Below the pieces are notes generated by a model. It saw only the letters and a program-made list of their open reading frames with translations, was not told the origin of the DNA and ran no database searches. A DNA stretch of 64,000 bases from Hippopus hippopus (lineage: Eukaryota; Mollusca; Bivalvia; Cardiida; Cardiidae). A program made the translations under genes and the position numbers. The DNA is taken from NCBI GenBank assembly GCA_946811185.2, contig OX328110.1, positions 22,492,456 to 22,556,455 of the forward strand, in the 5' to 3' direction. Every line of letters starts with the position of its first letter. Within the stretch, counting starts at the first letter, position 1. This document shows positions 54,723-64,000 of this stretch, piece by piece.

Positions 54723-55900
54723 GAGTTGCCTTGCTTGGATGGCGTTTGCTGAGTTCATTGGTATCCGTCCACTTTTGTTAGTGTCTGTTTCATTTTCTTA
54801 TACATATTTGGAGACTGTAAACTTAATATAAAGGCAAGAAACGTAGCGATAAATGTGTAACTACGTTAGAACCGTGGCTGTCTACAAATTTAGGGGATAG
54901 CAGTTTCTCATAATTCGTTAAGTTTGAATTTGAACCAAGCCAGATGCCATGAATCAATAGTCATTTATGTTGCTGTCAAAGCTACAGTGGATTGTAAAAA
55001 TGAAGGCAGAATAGCTTTACCACTCGAATTTGTTTGATGTCAAACTTTGTGCTAAGTAATTTAAAGATAAATATTTGCTTATTTTTAACATCTAAGATAG
55101 GAATTCAAAATGTCTTAATATCCTAATTACATGTCAGTTAATAACCTTTCTGAACCTGTTATGCATTGATACAAGAACATGATGTCTCTTATTGTCTCAT
55201 TAACAATATACCTTTAAACTTCAGATTGATATTAAATAAACCTGCAATGCCAAGGGTTTCTTTTGAAGACTTGTATGTCTAACAACTCATTATATCAACC
55301 AGTGATTCAAAAATAGACGATAGGGTTTGGGAGTTCTGATCTTCATCTCTGGTGTTTTCAAATGCATTTCAAAGACCTTCATAGCATCTTGAAAGGGTTC
55401 AGCAAAAACAGTGATTGAGAAACTCGATATCCATACAAAAGAAAATGTTAAAATTCTGTTCTAATGGCGACAAGAGTGTTAAAATCCAGAAATCCGCATC
55501 AGTGTTTACTTCTTTATCTTTTTTTTTCTCTGGAAAAAAGTTACAATAGTTAGTTTTTTAATTCGCATTTCAAGCATGGAAAGTTCATAATCCTCGCTGA
55601 AAAGCAAAAAGAAAAAAAATCTGAAAGCTTCTTTACTACCTTTTCAGCGGCTTTTGATTCCAGGTATTTAATTGAGGTTCCTTTGACCTTTTAAGAATTG
55701 TCAATAACAAAGTTCTAGAAGTAAACTTTATTGCCAGTTGTGAAATGCCATTGATGTCAACAAAAGACAGGAAAGGTTGAAAGTAATGGAAGTAACATTT
55801 GAGTTAAAATAATCCTGATCACTATCAGATTAAACAGAAAGGCCCGAAACTCTCTCTTTCGTAATATCACGAGAGTTTGAAATTTCAAAGTGCAGTATAA

Positions 55901-55934
55901 GTGGAAATTTTTGCGATGTGGAAATTTTTGCGAT
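55901..55934 (+). repeat. 17-bp tandem duplication
   Basis: GTGGAAATTTTTGCGAT occurs twice without a mismatch. Its reverse complement-like motif ATTCGCAAA recurs at about 55944, 56008 and 56048. Confidence 0.85.
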
Positions 55935-56245
55935 TTTAAAAAATTCGCAAACTTTCCTGTTCGCGTATTTTATCACAAGTATACCACCAAATAAAGAGTG
56001 TCTTGAATTCGCAAACATTTCCGTACACAAAATGTTCATAATTGGTCATTCGCAAATTTTTCAACACGCATATATATCCTCGCATACAGTAATACATCTG
56101 ACTGCCTTGACTATTTTTTCTTTTGAAAGTAGCACAGTTTTTGACTAGCCGAACTATTTGGTTCGATCTTCGTATAGAAAGCATCGGAGAGAGGATATGC
56201 GTAAAGATTTCAGTGTGGTAACAATCGGTCTGGGGAGCTTGTCAG

Positions 56246-56271
56246 AAACAACAACAACAACAACAACAAAA
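56246..56271 (+). repeat. (AAC)n microsatellite
   Basis: About eight AAC units. Confidence 0.9.
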
Positions 56272-56696
56272 CACATGCCATAACCAAATAACGGCGTTAT
56301 AGCTGCTATTGATGGTAACATGCATCTCGATAACTACACTTTTCTGATTAATGTATCATATAAAAAATGTTTGTGTGAAAAACAATTTTCTTACACGCGT
56401 TTCGCAACAATACAACAGATGAAAAAGGCATTTACCTCCTTAGCTAAACAAACTGTGATAAAGACAATAGTAAAACAATGTTCATGCCATCTAAAATCAG
56501 ATTCTCCGGAATACAAATTACATCACCTGTATACCTTATATCTTTTCCATTAATTTGATAGTAAAGTGTGGTAGTTATACTTGTCTTTTTTACACAGAAT
56601 TGCGATATATGTCCATGTTTTAAAAAGAAATGTTTAAGGAACATAATTTTGCCTGTAATTTATTTATACATTTCAAGGTGTAACAATAAGCTTGAT

Positions 56697-56850
56697 TATA
56701 GCCCTTTTAGCGTCATAGGCGGAAACAGGTTTTTCTTTTTTTCGGACGGCATAGATCACAAACATGTTGTCTGATCTTTGATCAAGACCGCCCACTTGTT
56801 CAATGTGCATGCATAAAGTCCGCTTGTTCAGTCTGGCATTAAAGATAAAA
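56697..56850 (+). mobile_element. P2 MITE, decayed
   Basis: Left end TTATAGCCCTTTTAGCGTCA, CGGACGGCATAGATCA, shortened hairpin (TGTTGTCTGATCTTTG), then ACCGCCCACTTGTTCA and a decayed GTCTGGCATTAAAGAT end. Confidence 0.6.
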
Positions 56851-57288
56851 ACCTTTCTGAGCTTTAGTAAATTGTATAAGGCGACTATACATGTTGGCAC
56901 TGACAGAGCTAATGTGCTTGTTATCCTCTGTCCATATATCGACTGCTACGTTTTCTTGTGAAACGATGCACTATTAGAAAATAACTATGAAATGAACTTA
57001 AGTTCTAGTTGTGGATAAATCATTGTTGGTGTCAGACCAATATTTGTTTTCAAAAGTCCCTCCTATACCTTCTATCATTGTTTAGTCTACACACTCTACT
57101 TAATCATTTAGATCAAGCTTGTAGGAGAACAGCAAATCAGCTGTAAATATTTTTGTGGTATACATCTCGTGTAAAACTGAAATATACGTTCAGTCAATCC
57201 TGTTACGTGCAAGCACTTTAAGACTATTCTAAACACGCTTGCATATGGCAGGTGGAATCTTAATACAGGTAAATTTCTTTTTATATTT
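56851..57288. other. No supported feature
   Basis: No recognised repeat or exon. Confidence 0.4.
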
Positions 57289-57494
57289 ATCCTTAACCTG
57301 CTAATTATGTGTCTCAACTTTCAAGCCAAAAGTAACGACCCAAATTTGCTTTTTCAAAGGTAATTTTGGGAGGATAAGTATCTCGTTATCGGACAGTGTA
57401 GATCCAAGATTAGACTGCACATTCTGTGCTGTCTAATCTTGATCTACACTGTCCGCAAAAGGTCCTTAAGTCGCGCTTAGCAGCCTAAGGTTTA
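57289..57494 (-). mobile_element. P1 MITE, full length
   Basis: ATCCTTAACCTGCTAATTATG at the left (terminal bases decayed), right end TTAGCAGCCTAAGGTTTAA. Hairpin AGATTAGACTGCAC / GTGCTGTCTAATCT shows a compensated C-to-T change in both stems outside the core, with one core mismatch. Confidence 0.85.
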
Positions 57495-57658
57495 ATCTTG
57501 TTATAACCAAAACCTCTGGACAGGGAGCTTGCTTGGTCTACACTGTCCGATATGGTATTTCTTCCAGCTGAAATCAACTTTGAAATCGCAATATTTGGGT
57601 TTTAAATAACAATTAGGTAGAAATTTTCGTTTCTTTTATTTGGCAGGTTAAGGGTTAA
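57495..57658 (+). mobile_element. P1 MITE, 5'-truncated, tail-to-tail with the previous copy
   Basis: Lacks the left end and first hairpin arm. It begins near GACAGGGAGCTTGC, then TCTACACTGTCCGATATGG, AAATCGCAATATTTGGGTTT and the right end TTTGGCAGGTTAAGGGTTAA. Confidence 0.7.
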
Positions 57659-58063
57659 TAGCGACAAAAAAAAAACTGTTATTTTTATTGCTTTTCGGTA
57701 GTTTATTGAGAAATAACGGTGAAATACTGTTGGATATTTCATGGTTACAACTAGTGAAAAATATCGATTTAATTTTCTAACTCTTCAGATGAAGGAGGAA
57801 ACAGTAGTTCCCGCGCACTAGTTACCTAGGTAAACAGCGCGTGCCATTCAACCAGATGGAAATATGACGTAATTTAGCCTACATTTCTCGCGCTTTGCGT
57901 AATATTGTAATGCGTTGTTATGTGGAGGGGGTATGCCACGGGGAATAACTGAAAACAACTGTACTGGATTTTGTTGTAAGTCTCCCCCCCCCCCCCCCCC
58001 CATAAAAAGGGGTTAGAAGCATGGAATAAATAGATTTTTATTTTTTTTCGGTTAAAGATCAAA
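57659..58063. other. No gene; C tract
   Basis: An 18-C run lies at 57984-58001. Nothing else recognised. Confidence 0.45.
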
Positions 58064-58190
58064 ATTTATTTCATCAAGTGAACATCATCGGTAATATTTT
58101 CACGAGTGGCTGATTTATTTCATCGAGTGAACATCATCGGTAATATTTTCACTCGTGGCACAGCCACTCGCAGCCACTCGTGAAAATATC
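58064..58190. repeat. 49-bp direct repeat with an inverted third arm
   Basis: ATTTATTTCATC(A/G)AGTG plus AACATCATCGGTAATATT occurs at 58064 and 58113. The second unit ends TTTCACTCGTGGC, and GCCACTCGTGAAAATATCC at about 58166-58184 is its inverse, so direct and inverted copies lie together. Confidence 0.8.
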
Positions 58191-58361
58191 CTCTATTTAT
58201 GTTATAGCGGTATACCAAATCAAATTGCTTATGACACTCATCAGAACCATGACGTATGTGCTAGATCCACAACACCTTTGGTGTCCTTTACTGAAAAGTG
58301 AATACCAAGACCAAGGTCAAATACGTCTATCTAGTTCGTACCATGAACTGTTAAGCAGAAT

Positions 58362-58734
58362 CTTAAAGCAACAATAAAGGCCAAATGTAAACAAAGCGGG
58401 TGTTTAAATGCATTTGAATTTATATCATACCATTTAAAAGTATGGAAATTATTGTGAAGATGACAATCTATCATTGTACGGTCGGTCCAAGTGTTAGTCG
58501 CTGACGGAGAAATTAATTTTAAAACTGGGTTAAAACCTGCCAGGTAGCTGTGTCTTTTGTTTACTTTTTGTCTGATTTTAAATTTTTTTTTTTGCCAGCG
58601 ACTAATATATGGCCCGACCAAGCAATAACAGACTGTCATCTCCACAATATTTTCCACACTTTTAAATGTATGATTTAAATTTAAACGTATTGTGACACCT
58701 GCTTTGATATTTTGGCCTCTACTGGGCCTTTAAG
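58362..58734. mobile_element. Long-inverted-repeat MITE, about 373 bp
   Basis: Ends CTTAAAGCAACAATAAAGGCC and GGCCTCTACTGGGCC/TTTAAG are inverted. The arms pair for roughly 145 bp through GGGTGT, TATCATACCATTTAAAAGT, GGAAATTATTGTGAAGATGA and TTAGTCGCTG, at about 75-80% by eye, around a T-rich centre with TTAAAACTGGG. A 108-codon minus frame overlaps it and is not a gene. Superfamily unknown; no clear target duplication. Confidence 0.75.
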
Positions 58735-59106
58735 CGCTATTATAAACTTAGTATAGTTTGGGAGTACCCTTTTCACGGTATCGCAAATTCGTGAGAAGGT
58801 CCCATACATTTACGTCATTTCCATTTGTCATTCCTTACAAAATAGGTTTTTCCAGACTCTACGCCCTAAGAGTTGCGTTATGCCACATTTGCTTATGTAA
58901 TTTACAAACACGTCTCTGATTCAATAACCTAGATCAAGTTATTTACCGTTTCAAATTTTAGGCAGCACGCGCATTGTCGATCTATCATGGCATTTTTAAA
59001 ATGAAAGTCTTCAAATTTTATATCCTTTCACAAACTGTTTATTCTGAAATATTCTCTATGGGGTTAAAAAGAAAACTAAGTACGTCATATACGCAGAATA
59101 AGATTA
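58735..59106. other. No supported feature
   Basis: No recognised content. Confidence 0.4.
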
Positions 59107-59405
59107 ATTGATTTATTGTATGGTGTTTACCGACGTTTTCAACATAGTTCAGCTCTATCGTGGCGACCTATTCATACTTTCCTGGACTTTCTGTTACCAG
59201 TACCTCGCGCAATATTCTTTCCAAGCCACCGGCTGCTTTCCCACATGACCATCGTCAATACAATGATCAGCGGTGAGAGAAGAATGAATCCTGTCGCAAT
59301 GACCATTATCAGACCTCGAAAAGAAGTTGACTGAGCTGGTGATTCGAACCGGCAACCCCCTGTTTCCAAGTCCTGTGCGCTACCGACTGCGCTACCGAGG
59401 CCCCG
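59107..59405 (-). mobile_element. tRNA-derived SINE, full length
   Basis: On the minus strand: head CGGGGCCTCGGTAGCGCAG, B-box-like GGTTCGAATC near 59341-59350, body with GTCATTGCGACAGGATTCAT, GTGGGAAAGCAGCCGGTGGC and GGTACTGGTAACAG, tail with AACGTCGG and TACAATAAATCAA. Unlike the 52094 copy it keeps the CTTGGAAAGAATATTGCGCG segment. Confidence 0.82.
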
Positions 59406-60284
59406 TAATAAGACGGCTAAGAGTCTAAAAACGTAACGGGAATACATCACAACTTGTTTAAGGACTTTATCCGTTTATTCATATCTTGATAACTGTTTGT
59501 GTTTAAGAAAAAATCTGAATTGTCAAAAGCAAAAGCGGGAACACGAACAAAGCTGTAAACGGCTGTTGTTTAACCGTTCGAAACTATCTGTTTCTACAAA
59601 CCACGGAGAGAAGGTTTTTGAAAACAGTATGGTGGAAAGGAAAAAATGGCCTAAGGAAGAACTGTCTGAACTAAATCACTATTTTTGAACGATAAAGGAA
59701 ATATGTTTCTGTTTAAGTGAAAGTACATAAAATGGCTTTGTTTTTGGAGCGATTGTTTTGTACAAAGATCAACTGTTTTCCAATATAGTTGTCACAAGCT
59801 GTCCCAAAAACAACATTGAAGCTCAATTCACAATAAGGTTGCAAGGCGAGACCTATCGGGCAGCGTATAATATGACCAGACAGGGCAGAACATAGAATTC
59901 GTTCTTGCATAGACACAGTCCAATACGGTTATTTATTTCACCCTCAAAAAAAACTTTGAAATTGCTATATTTGGCTTAACATTTCAGTTTTTAGTAGTTA
60001 AGTGTGGCATATAATCAGGTTTACGTTCGAAAGTTTTTGAGAAAATCTGAACAGAAACCTGAGCTTGTTATCCAACAGAAAAGAATGATTTAAATCTTAG
60101 CTAAAGACGGGAAACACTGAGATAACTTGAAGAAAGTCCAATAGTTATACGCACGAAAGGACGGATCGTTTTATGCTCTTGGTCCGTCCATCGGTTAGCA
60201 ATTACGTTTCACCATTTACCTTTGTGGTTCGTGTTCAAGAGTAAACAGTCACCAGTCACCTCCGGCTATGTGTGTGTTTGTGTA

Positions 60285-60299
60285 GGGGGGGGGGGGGGG
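60285..60299 (+). repeat. Poly-G tract in a GT-rich region
   Basis: Fifteen G flanked by TGTGTGTTTGTGTA and GGGTGTGTGTACGTG. Confidence 0.85.
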
Positions 60300-60664
60300 A
60301 GGGTGTGTGTACGTGTGTGCATGTGTTTTACAAATTACAAACTTTTTTTGTAAGCATAAATAATAATTCCGTCTAAATCTATTTTCTGTGCAGTTTGAAA
60401 TGTTAAATCTCAGTATTTGAAATACGAGTCGGATATTAGTTACAATTATCAGTTTTATGCGAATTGTCCAAAAGGCAACTTGAGACGTCAATATGAGTCC
60501 AAAAGATGTATACATGTATATAGATTTATCAAAGTAGTTGTCGCCATGGAAAAATAGTAAGGAATTTGTACTCAGAAATGGTGCAACTATAGGGTCTACC
60601 TGGTCTTGGGAGTAGTTAGAATCCCTGATACAGAAAGGGTTTTTTATGTTTAAGTATTGTTAAA

Positions 60665-60840
60665 CTGCTGTTACATAGAATCTTGTGATTTTCCTGCTTT
60701 TACAGAAAGTCTTCGGTTTATCTGCTTTTACAGAAAATCAGTTGTTACCTAATGTTGCATAAAGTATTGTTCACATCGTATCTGCTGTTACAAAAAGTCT
60801 TGTATTTATCTTCTGCTACAGAAAGTCTTTTATTTTTGTT
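60665..60840 (+). repeat. Degenerate minisatellite, about 29 bp, six units
   Basis: Units open with CTGCT(G/T)TTACA and continue (G/A)AA(A/G)TCTT; clear starts at 60665, 60694, 60723, 60783 and 60814, with a weaker unit near 60752 (AATGTTGCATAAAG). Confidence 0.65.
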
Positions 60841-61495
60841 ACATATACATCATGTTCATGTTTGAGTTATTGACACTATACTATAGCTTGTATGATTTTA
60901 GACACAAAACGTTTGTCCAAGTTCCGGATTGAAAAAAGAAAAGTTGCAAAAAGATTAAAGTTCCATTTATTTATTATCTGTACGTATTTTAGTGATACAC
61001 TGGGAAAGAGATATACGTAGAATTAGAAAGGGAAGCCGATATTATAGTTTTTATGAGACTCTAGGCGACAAGAACAGTATAAATCCCAAGTAAATATGTA
61101 CGGTTTTATACTATAATGCGACAGTTATGAACCGTAAATCTTATTCCCAAGATGTTTTTTGTGATATAATGACATTCGTGTGCTATGAAGTAGCCATTCT
61201 TCAGCCAATGTCCGATTATTTCACAAGACTAAAATGGATGGGCGAAAGAACAAAAGAAGCAAAATTAAAGCCAACATTCAAAGTCGGAGGCCCTTTTTTC
61301 TTTCGAAAATATTTAAACACTGTATTAGATTAAGTTTACCAGGTCGTATGTTCTGACCAGTCTGATCTCGATCTCTACCAGAATCCTTTACAGAGTTGAA
61401 GTGATTTTACATCAAATAAGAAAAAATACTAGCACTCTGATTCTTTTCTGGAATTTCAGTAACCTCCGGCGATGTGGCTCGGGAGTCTTTAGTGA

Positions 61496-61630
61496 ACACT
61501 TTACCAAACGACAAAATTTTAGAATAATCCAAATTCAAAGCATTTGCAGAGGACAAATAAACGTGACGCAAAAATCGAAATTTGGTTTTGAAAGGAAAGA
61601 AAACATTTTTCGTAGTGGTAAAGTTTCGTT
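61496..61630 (+). mobile_element. P3 MITE, left half only
   Basis: CACTTTACCAAACGACAAAA, TAATCCAAATTCAAAGCATT and TGCAGAGGACAAATAAAC match the P3 left arm. The central hairpin and right end are missing. Confidence 0.6.
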
Positions 61631-61680
61631 CCAATGCAATGGAGGATTAGTTTTTGTTAAAGCCAAGCATAAAAAACCGA

Positions 61681-64000
61681 CACGGTAGATTCAAGATCAG
61701 ACTGCACCTTCTGTGCACCATCTCATGTACACTTGATCTGTATCATATTAAGATCGCCAACGACAAATATGTAGCACAATAAGCATGAAGATTTGGAAGA
61801 AAAATAAGGCAGGCGTTATTTTGTTTTCGCATTTTGTTTTCCTCAGGCAGTATGCTTCAAACTCCAAATGTTTGATAAAAGAAATAAAACAAAAACTAAA
61901 TTTGCATTACTTATAGATGATAAAATATTATTTGTATTGTTACAAATCATTATAAAGTAGCACATATATCTTTATCTTGCACATTTTCTCTTTGAGGAAC
62001 CACACACTAACTCGTATCGTTTTACATGGACGCAGGTGCCGTTTAAACGAATTAATCGAGATGATAAAACCTCAACTAGCCAAGCAGAAGTCTCACTGTT
62101 CTTCCATTTTCGGTGAAATGAGAAAGAATACGCATAATTCGTAAAAAAAAATGCAATCCAATACTTTACTCTTTCGTTATTACTTTAAGACTTGTTATGG
62201 TAGGAGAATGAATACAAACTTTGTCCTGCTGGTCAGCCTGTTTTACAAAATGCATTGTTGTAAAATGAAGGGGGAGGATAATAAAATCAAAATTGCTCAA
62301 TGATGTGCTACATCTATTAGCTTTGTGTAAAAAACTTTTATGCAAAAAGTGTGAAATCAGCCGTTAATGCAAAAAAAAAAAACCCAAAGTAATCTCAAGC
62401 TTATATGATTTGTTTATGTAGGGTTGTTCACGGCATTTTCCTGTCAAATATGATATACGTTAACACCTTTGCTGAACAGAGAAATATATGCTTTCTCGCA
62501 TACCAAACGTCGGAAAGTAACATCAGAAATATAGCAATAAAATGGATGACCGAAGTGTGAGGAAGGCGTGTTGCTGAAATTCCGATGTTCTGGGAGATAA
62601 ATTTGGAAATGCTTGCGGGCCTTGATTATCCCTTAGAGCGCACGATGCTAATTTAGTGGCTTCGATGTTCAGTGTATGGTAAAGATCATTCTGCAAAGAA
62701 CGTGCCGCTTGATCTGGAATCGACATTGTCTTTTATTGTGTGAAAGAACGGTAGGCAAACACCATTAAAGATACACTGTTTGAGAACCTTTTTAGTAACC
62801 GAAAATGTTTATCTTGTTTATTTGGGACTATAAGGGTTCACCGTGTCTAGAATTCTACGTCATTTCTCATTTTCACACTCGGTTTAATCCCAAAGCTAGG
62901 TACACAGATTTTTCACGCCTTTTATTTTCGGGGGTGAAACAGACAAGCTTCAAGGCACACATCCGTTATTTGAGTACAGATTCACAAGTTTTTTTTTCTT
63001 CTTGGTCCGGTCTTTGATACATATGCCTTTTATATTTTTGTTTGGATCTATGAACATTTCTTGATGGATAACTCCATTATGTTAGGTCTACGTGATGCCT
63101 CGGTTGTATTTGCTCAGCGGCTTCAACATGGCAGCTCTTATCGAGGTATGAGATCTAGGAAATCTGCAGAGACAAATGGGTTGGTTTGAACCATTATTGG
63201 CTGTGAACAGTTTAGATCGCTGGATGGTTTTGGCAAGTGTGAATGAAAGTTGTATTTTTTTCCAACTCATAACGGTTTTAGAGAAGTAATAATTAGAATA
63301 CGGTAGGCATAAACGACGCATGTTAAAGTTTTCGACGAAATGGACGAAATTGAAAATGTTTGATGAAATGGAAGTCGTCAGGGTATAAAAATGATTGAAA
63401 AAGTAATTATTTGCGAATGAAAACATAAAATGATAAACAGTGTTTCAATCATTTTGATGTAAACTTTTGCAATTTAGAAGGAAATGGTATACCTTTGAGC
63501 GATAGATCACCATAGAAAAGACATTAGCATGTTATGAAATTTACTTTTCTGGGCGAAATTGAAAAAAAAAAAAAATGATAATTTATATTCAGTCCTTAAC
63601 GATTTCCATGTTGCATGCATGTATTTGAAGTCCCATTTATCCTGCATTAATGAGAAAATGACATTTTTTGTGAGTTGTAAAGGTTTCCATTTCGCCTTCC
63701 TACTCCCAGTTTCCATATCCCACAGATGAATAATGATAGATCTAATAAAGAATATCTGAAATAGGACGATGCATACACGTAAATTGCTAAAATTGCATGA
63801 TTTTATTTTAAAAATTATAGAAAAAATATGTCATCTATGGTGGCATATTTCTGCCACGAGATACGAGATAGCTATCATGGTAATTTTACAAAACTATCGC
63901 GATAAATTAAAGTTTCTTTGAAATTTTATCGAGATAGCGAAAAGTTTCCTGAAAAAAATATCACGATAAACTTAATATTTTAACACAAAATATCTCAATC
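61681..64000. other. No gene; two P-type fragments
   Basis: P-type hairpin pieces at 61681-61741 (GGTAGATTCAAGATCAGACT) and 62670-62730 (AAAGATCATTCTGCAAAG, GCTTGATCTGGAATCGACAT). At the right edge (about 63880-64000) ATCGCGATAAA, TATCGAGATAGCG and ATCACGATAAA recur, possibly the start of another repeat cut by the window. Confidence 0.45.

Larger units (their letters stand above)
54723..56696. other. No gene; short local repeats
   Basis: A perfect 17-bp tandem duplication lies at 55901-55934, several TTCGCAAA motifs at 55945-56060, and an AAC microsatellite at 56246-56271. No mobile family recognised. Confidence 0.45.
59406..61495. other. No supported gene; minisatellite and simple repeats
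   Basis: A GT-rich run with 15 G lies at 60250-60325 and a degenerate minisatellite at 60665-60840. No mobile family recognised in the rest. Confidence 0.45.

Noticed and set aside
58331..58657. 108-codon minus-strand open frame
   Set aside because: It overlaps most of a long-inverted-repeat element (58362-58734), so the frame is incidental.

Overview
The window looks like intergenic or deep-intronic DNA from an animal, most likely a bivalve mollusc (clam or mussel type). This rests on AT-rich composition, no operon-like coding, microsatellites, a tRNA-headed SINE, and several short palindromic transposon families that I recall, without being able to search, as abundant in clam and dreissenid genomes. 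The species cannot be fixed from this sequence.

I find no protein-coding gene I can support. The longest Met-initiated open frame is 125 codons. With stop codons at about 7% of triplets at this base composition, a frame of that size is expected by chance in six frames of 64 kb. I see no recognisable domain, transposase, reverse transcriptase, rRNA or functional tRNA. One possible terminal exon (44746-44887) is reported only as a weak finding.

What fills the window is non-autonomous mobile DNA. Names used here are local. P1, P2 and P3 are TTAA-flanked, piggyBac-like MITEs whose ends begin TTAACCC. T1 is a 262-bp MITE with ends TGAGCCATGCTCTG and 2-bp A/T target duplications. T2 is a 271-bp MITE with about 50-bp inverted ends. 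DX is a composite of about 800 bp: a body with TTATTATACTGCAAAG inverted ends plus a 144-bp foldback always attached at the same end. M156 is an element ending in ATGTCTCCCCCC whose second copy carries seven tandem 156-bp units. There are also tRNA-derived SINEs (seven copies or fragments), one mariner-ended long-inverted-repeat element, another long-inverted-repeat element at 58362, a single foldback at 18274, and an old dispersed repeat (R).

Layout. 1-10 kb: P2, P3 and P1 copies plus one SINE. 10-14 kb: sparse. 14-15.5 kb: DX and T1. 17.6-18.5 kb: small palindromes and a foldback. 18.9-19.6 kb: three abutting P1 copies. 20.6-23.6 kb: T2 interrupted by DX, then P1, R and another DX. 24-29.5 kb: M156, P2, R, T2, T1, P1 and T1. 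30-35 kb: SINEs, P1 and the expanded M156. 36-38.7 kb: DX, T1, R and a T1 carrying a nested P1. 38.7-43.4 kb: nearly empty. 43.4-54.7 kb: dense T1, P1, P2, DX and SINEs, with T1 nested in the mariner-ended element. 55-64 kb: P2, P1, the 58362 element, a SINE, a minisatellite and little else.

The most interesting pattern is that four families with different ends (P1, P2, T1, T2) share the same central hairpin design: an 11-nt stem, a 5-nt loop and an 11-nt stem, with stems TCAGACTGCAC or TCAGCCTGCGC. Nested copies give target-site evidence: P1 in T1 duplicates TTAA, and T1 in the mariner-ended element duplicates TA.
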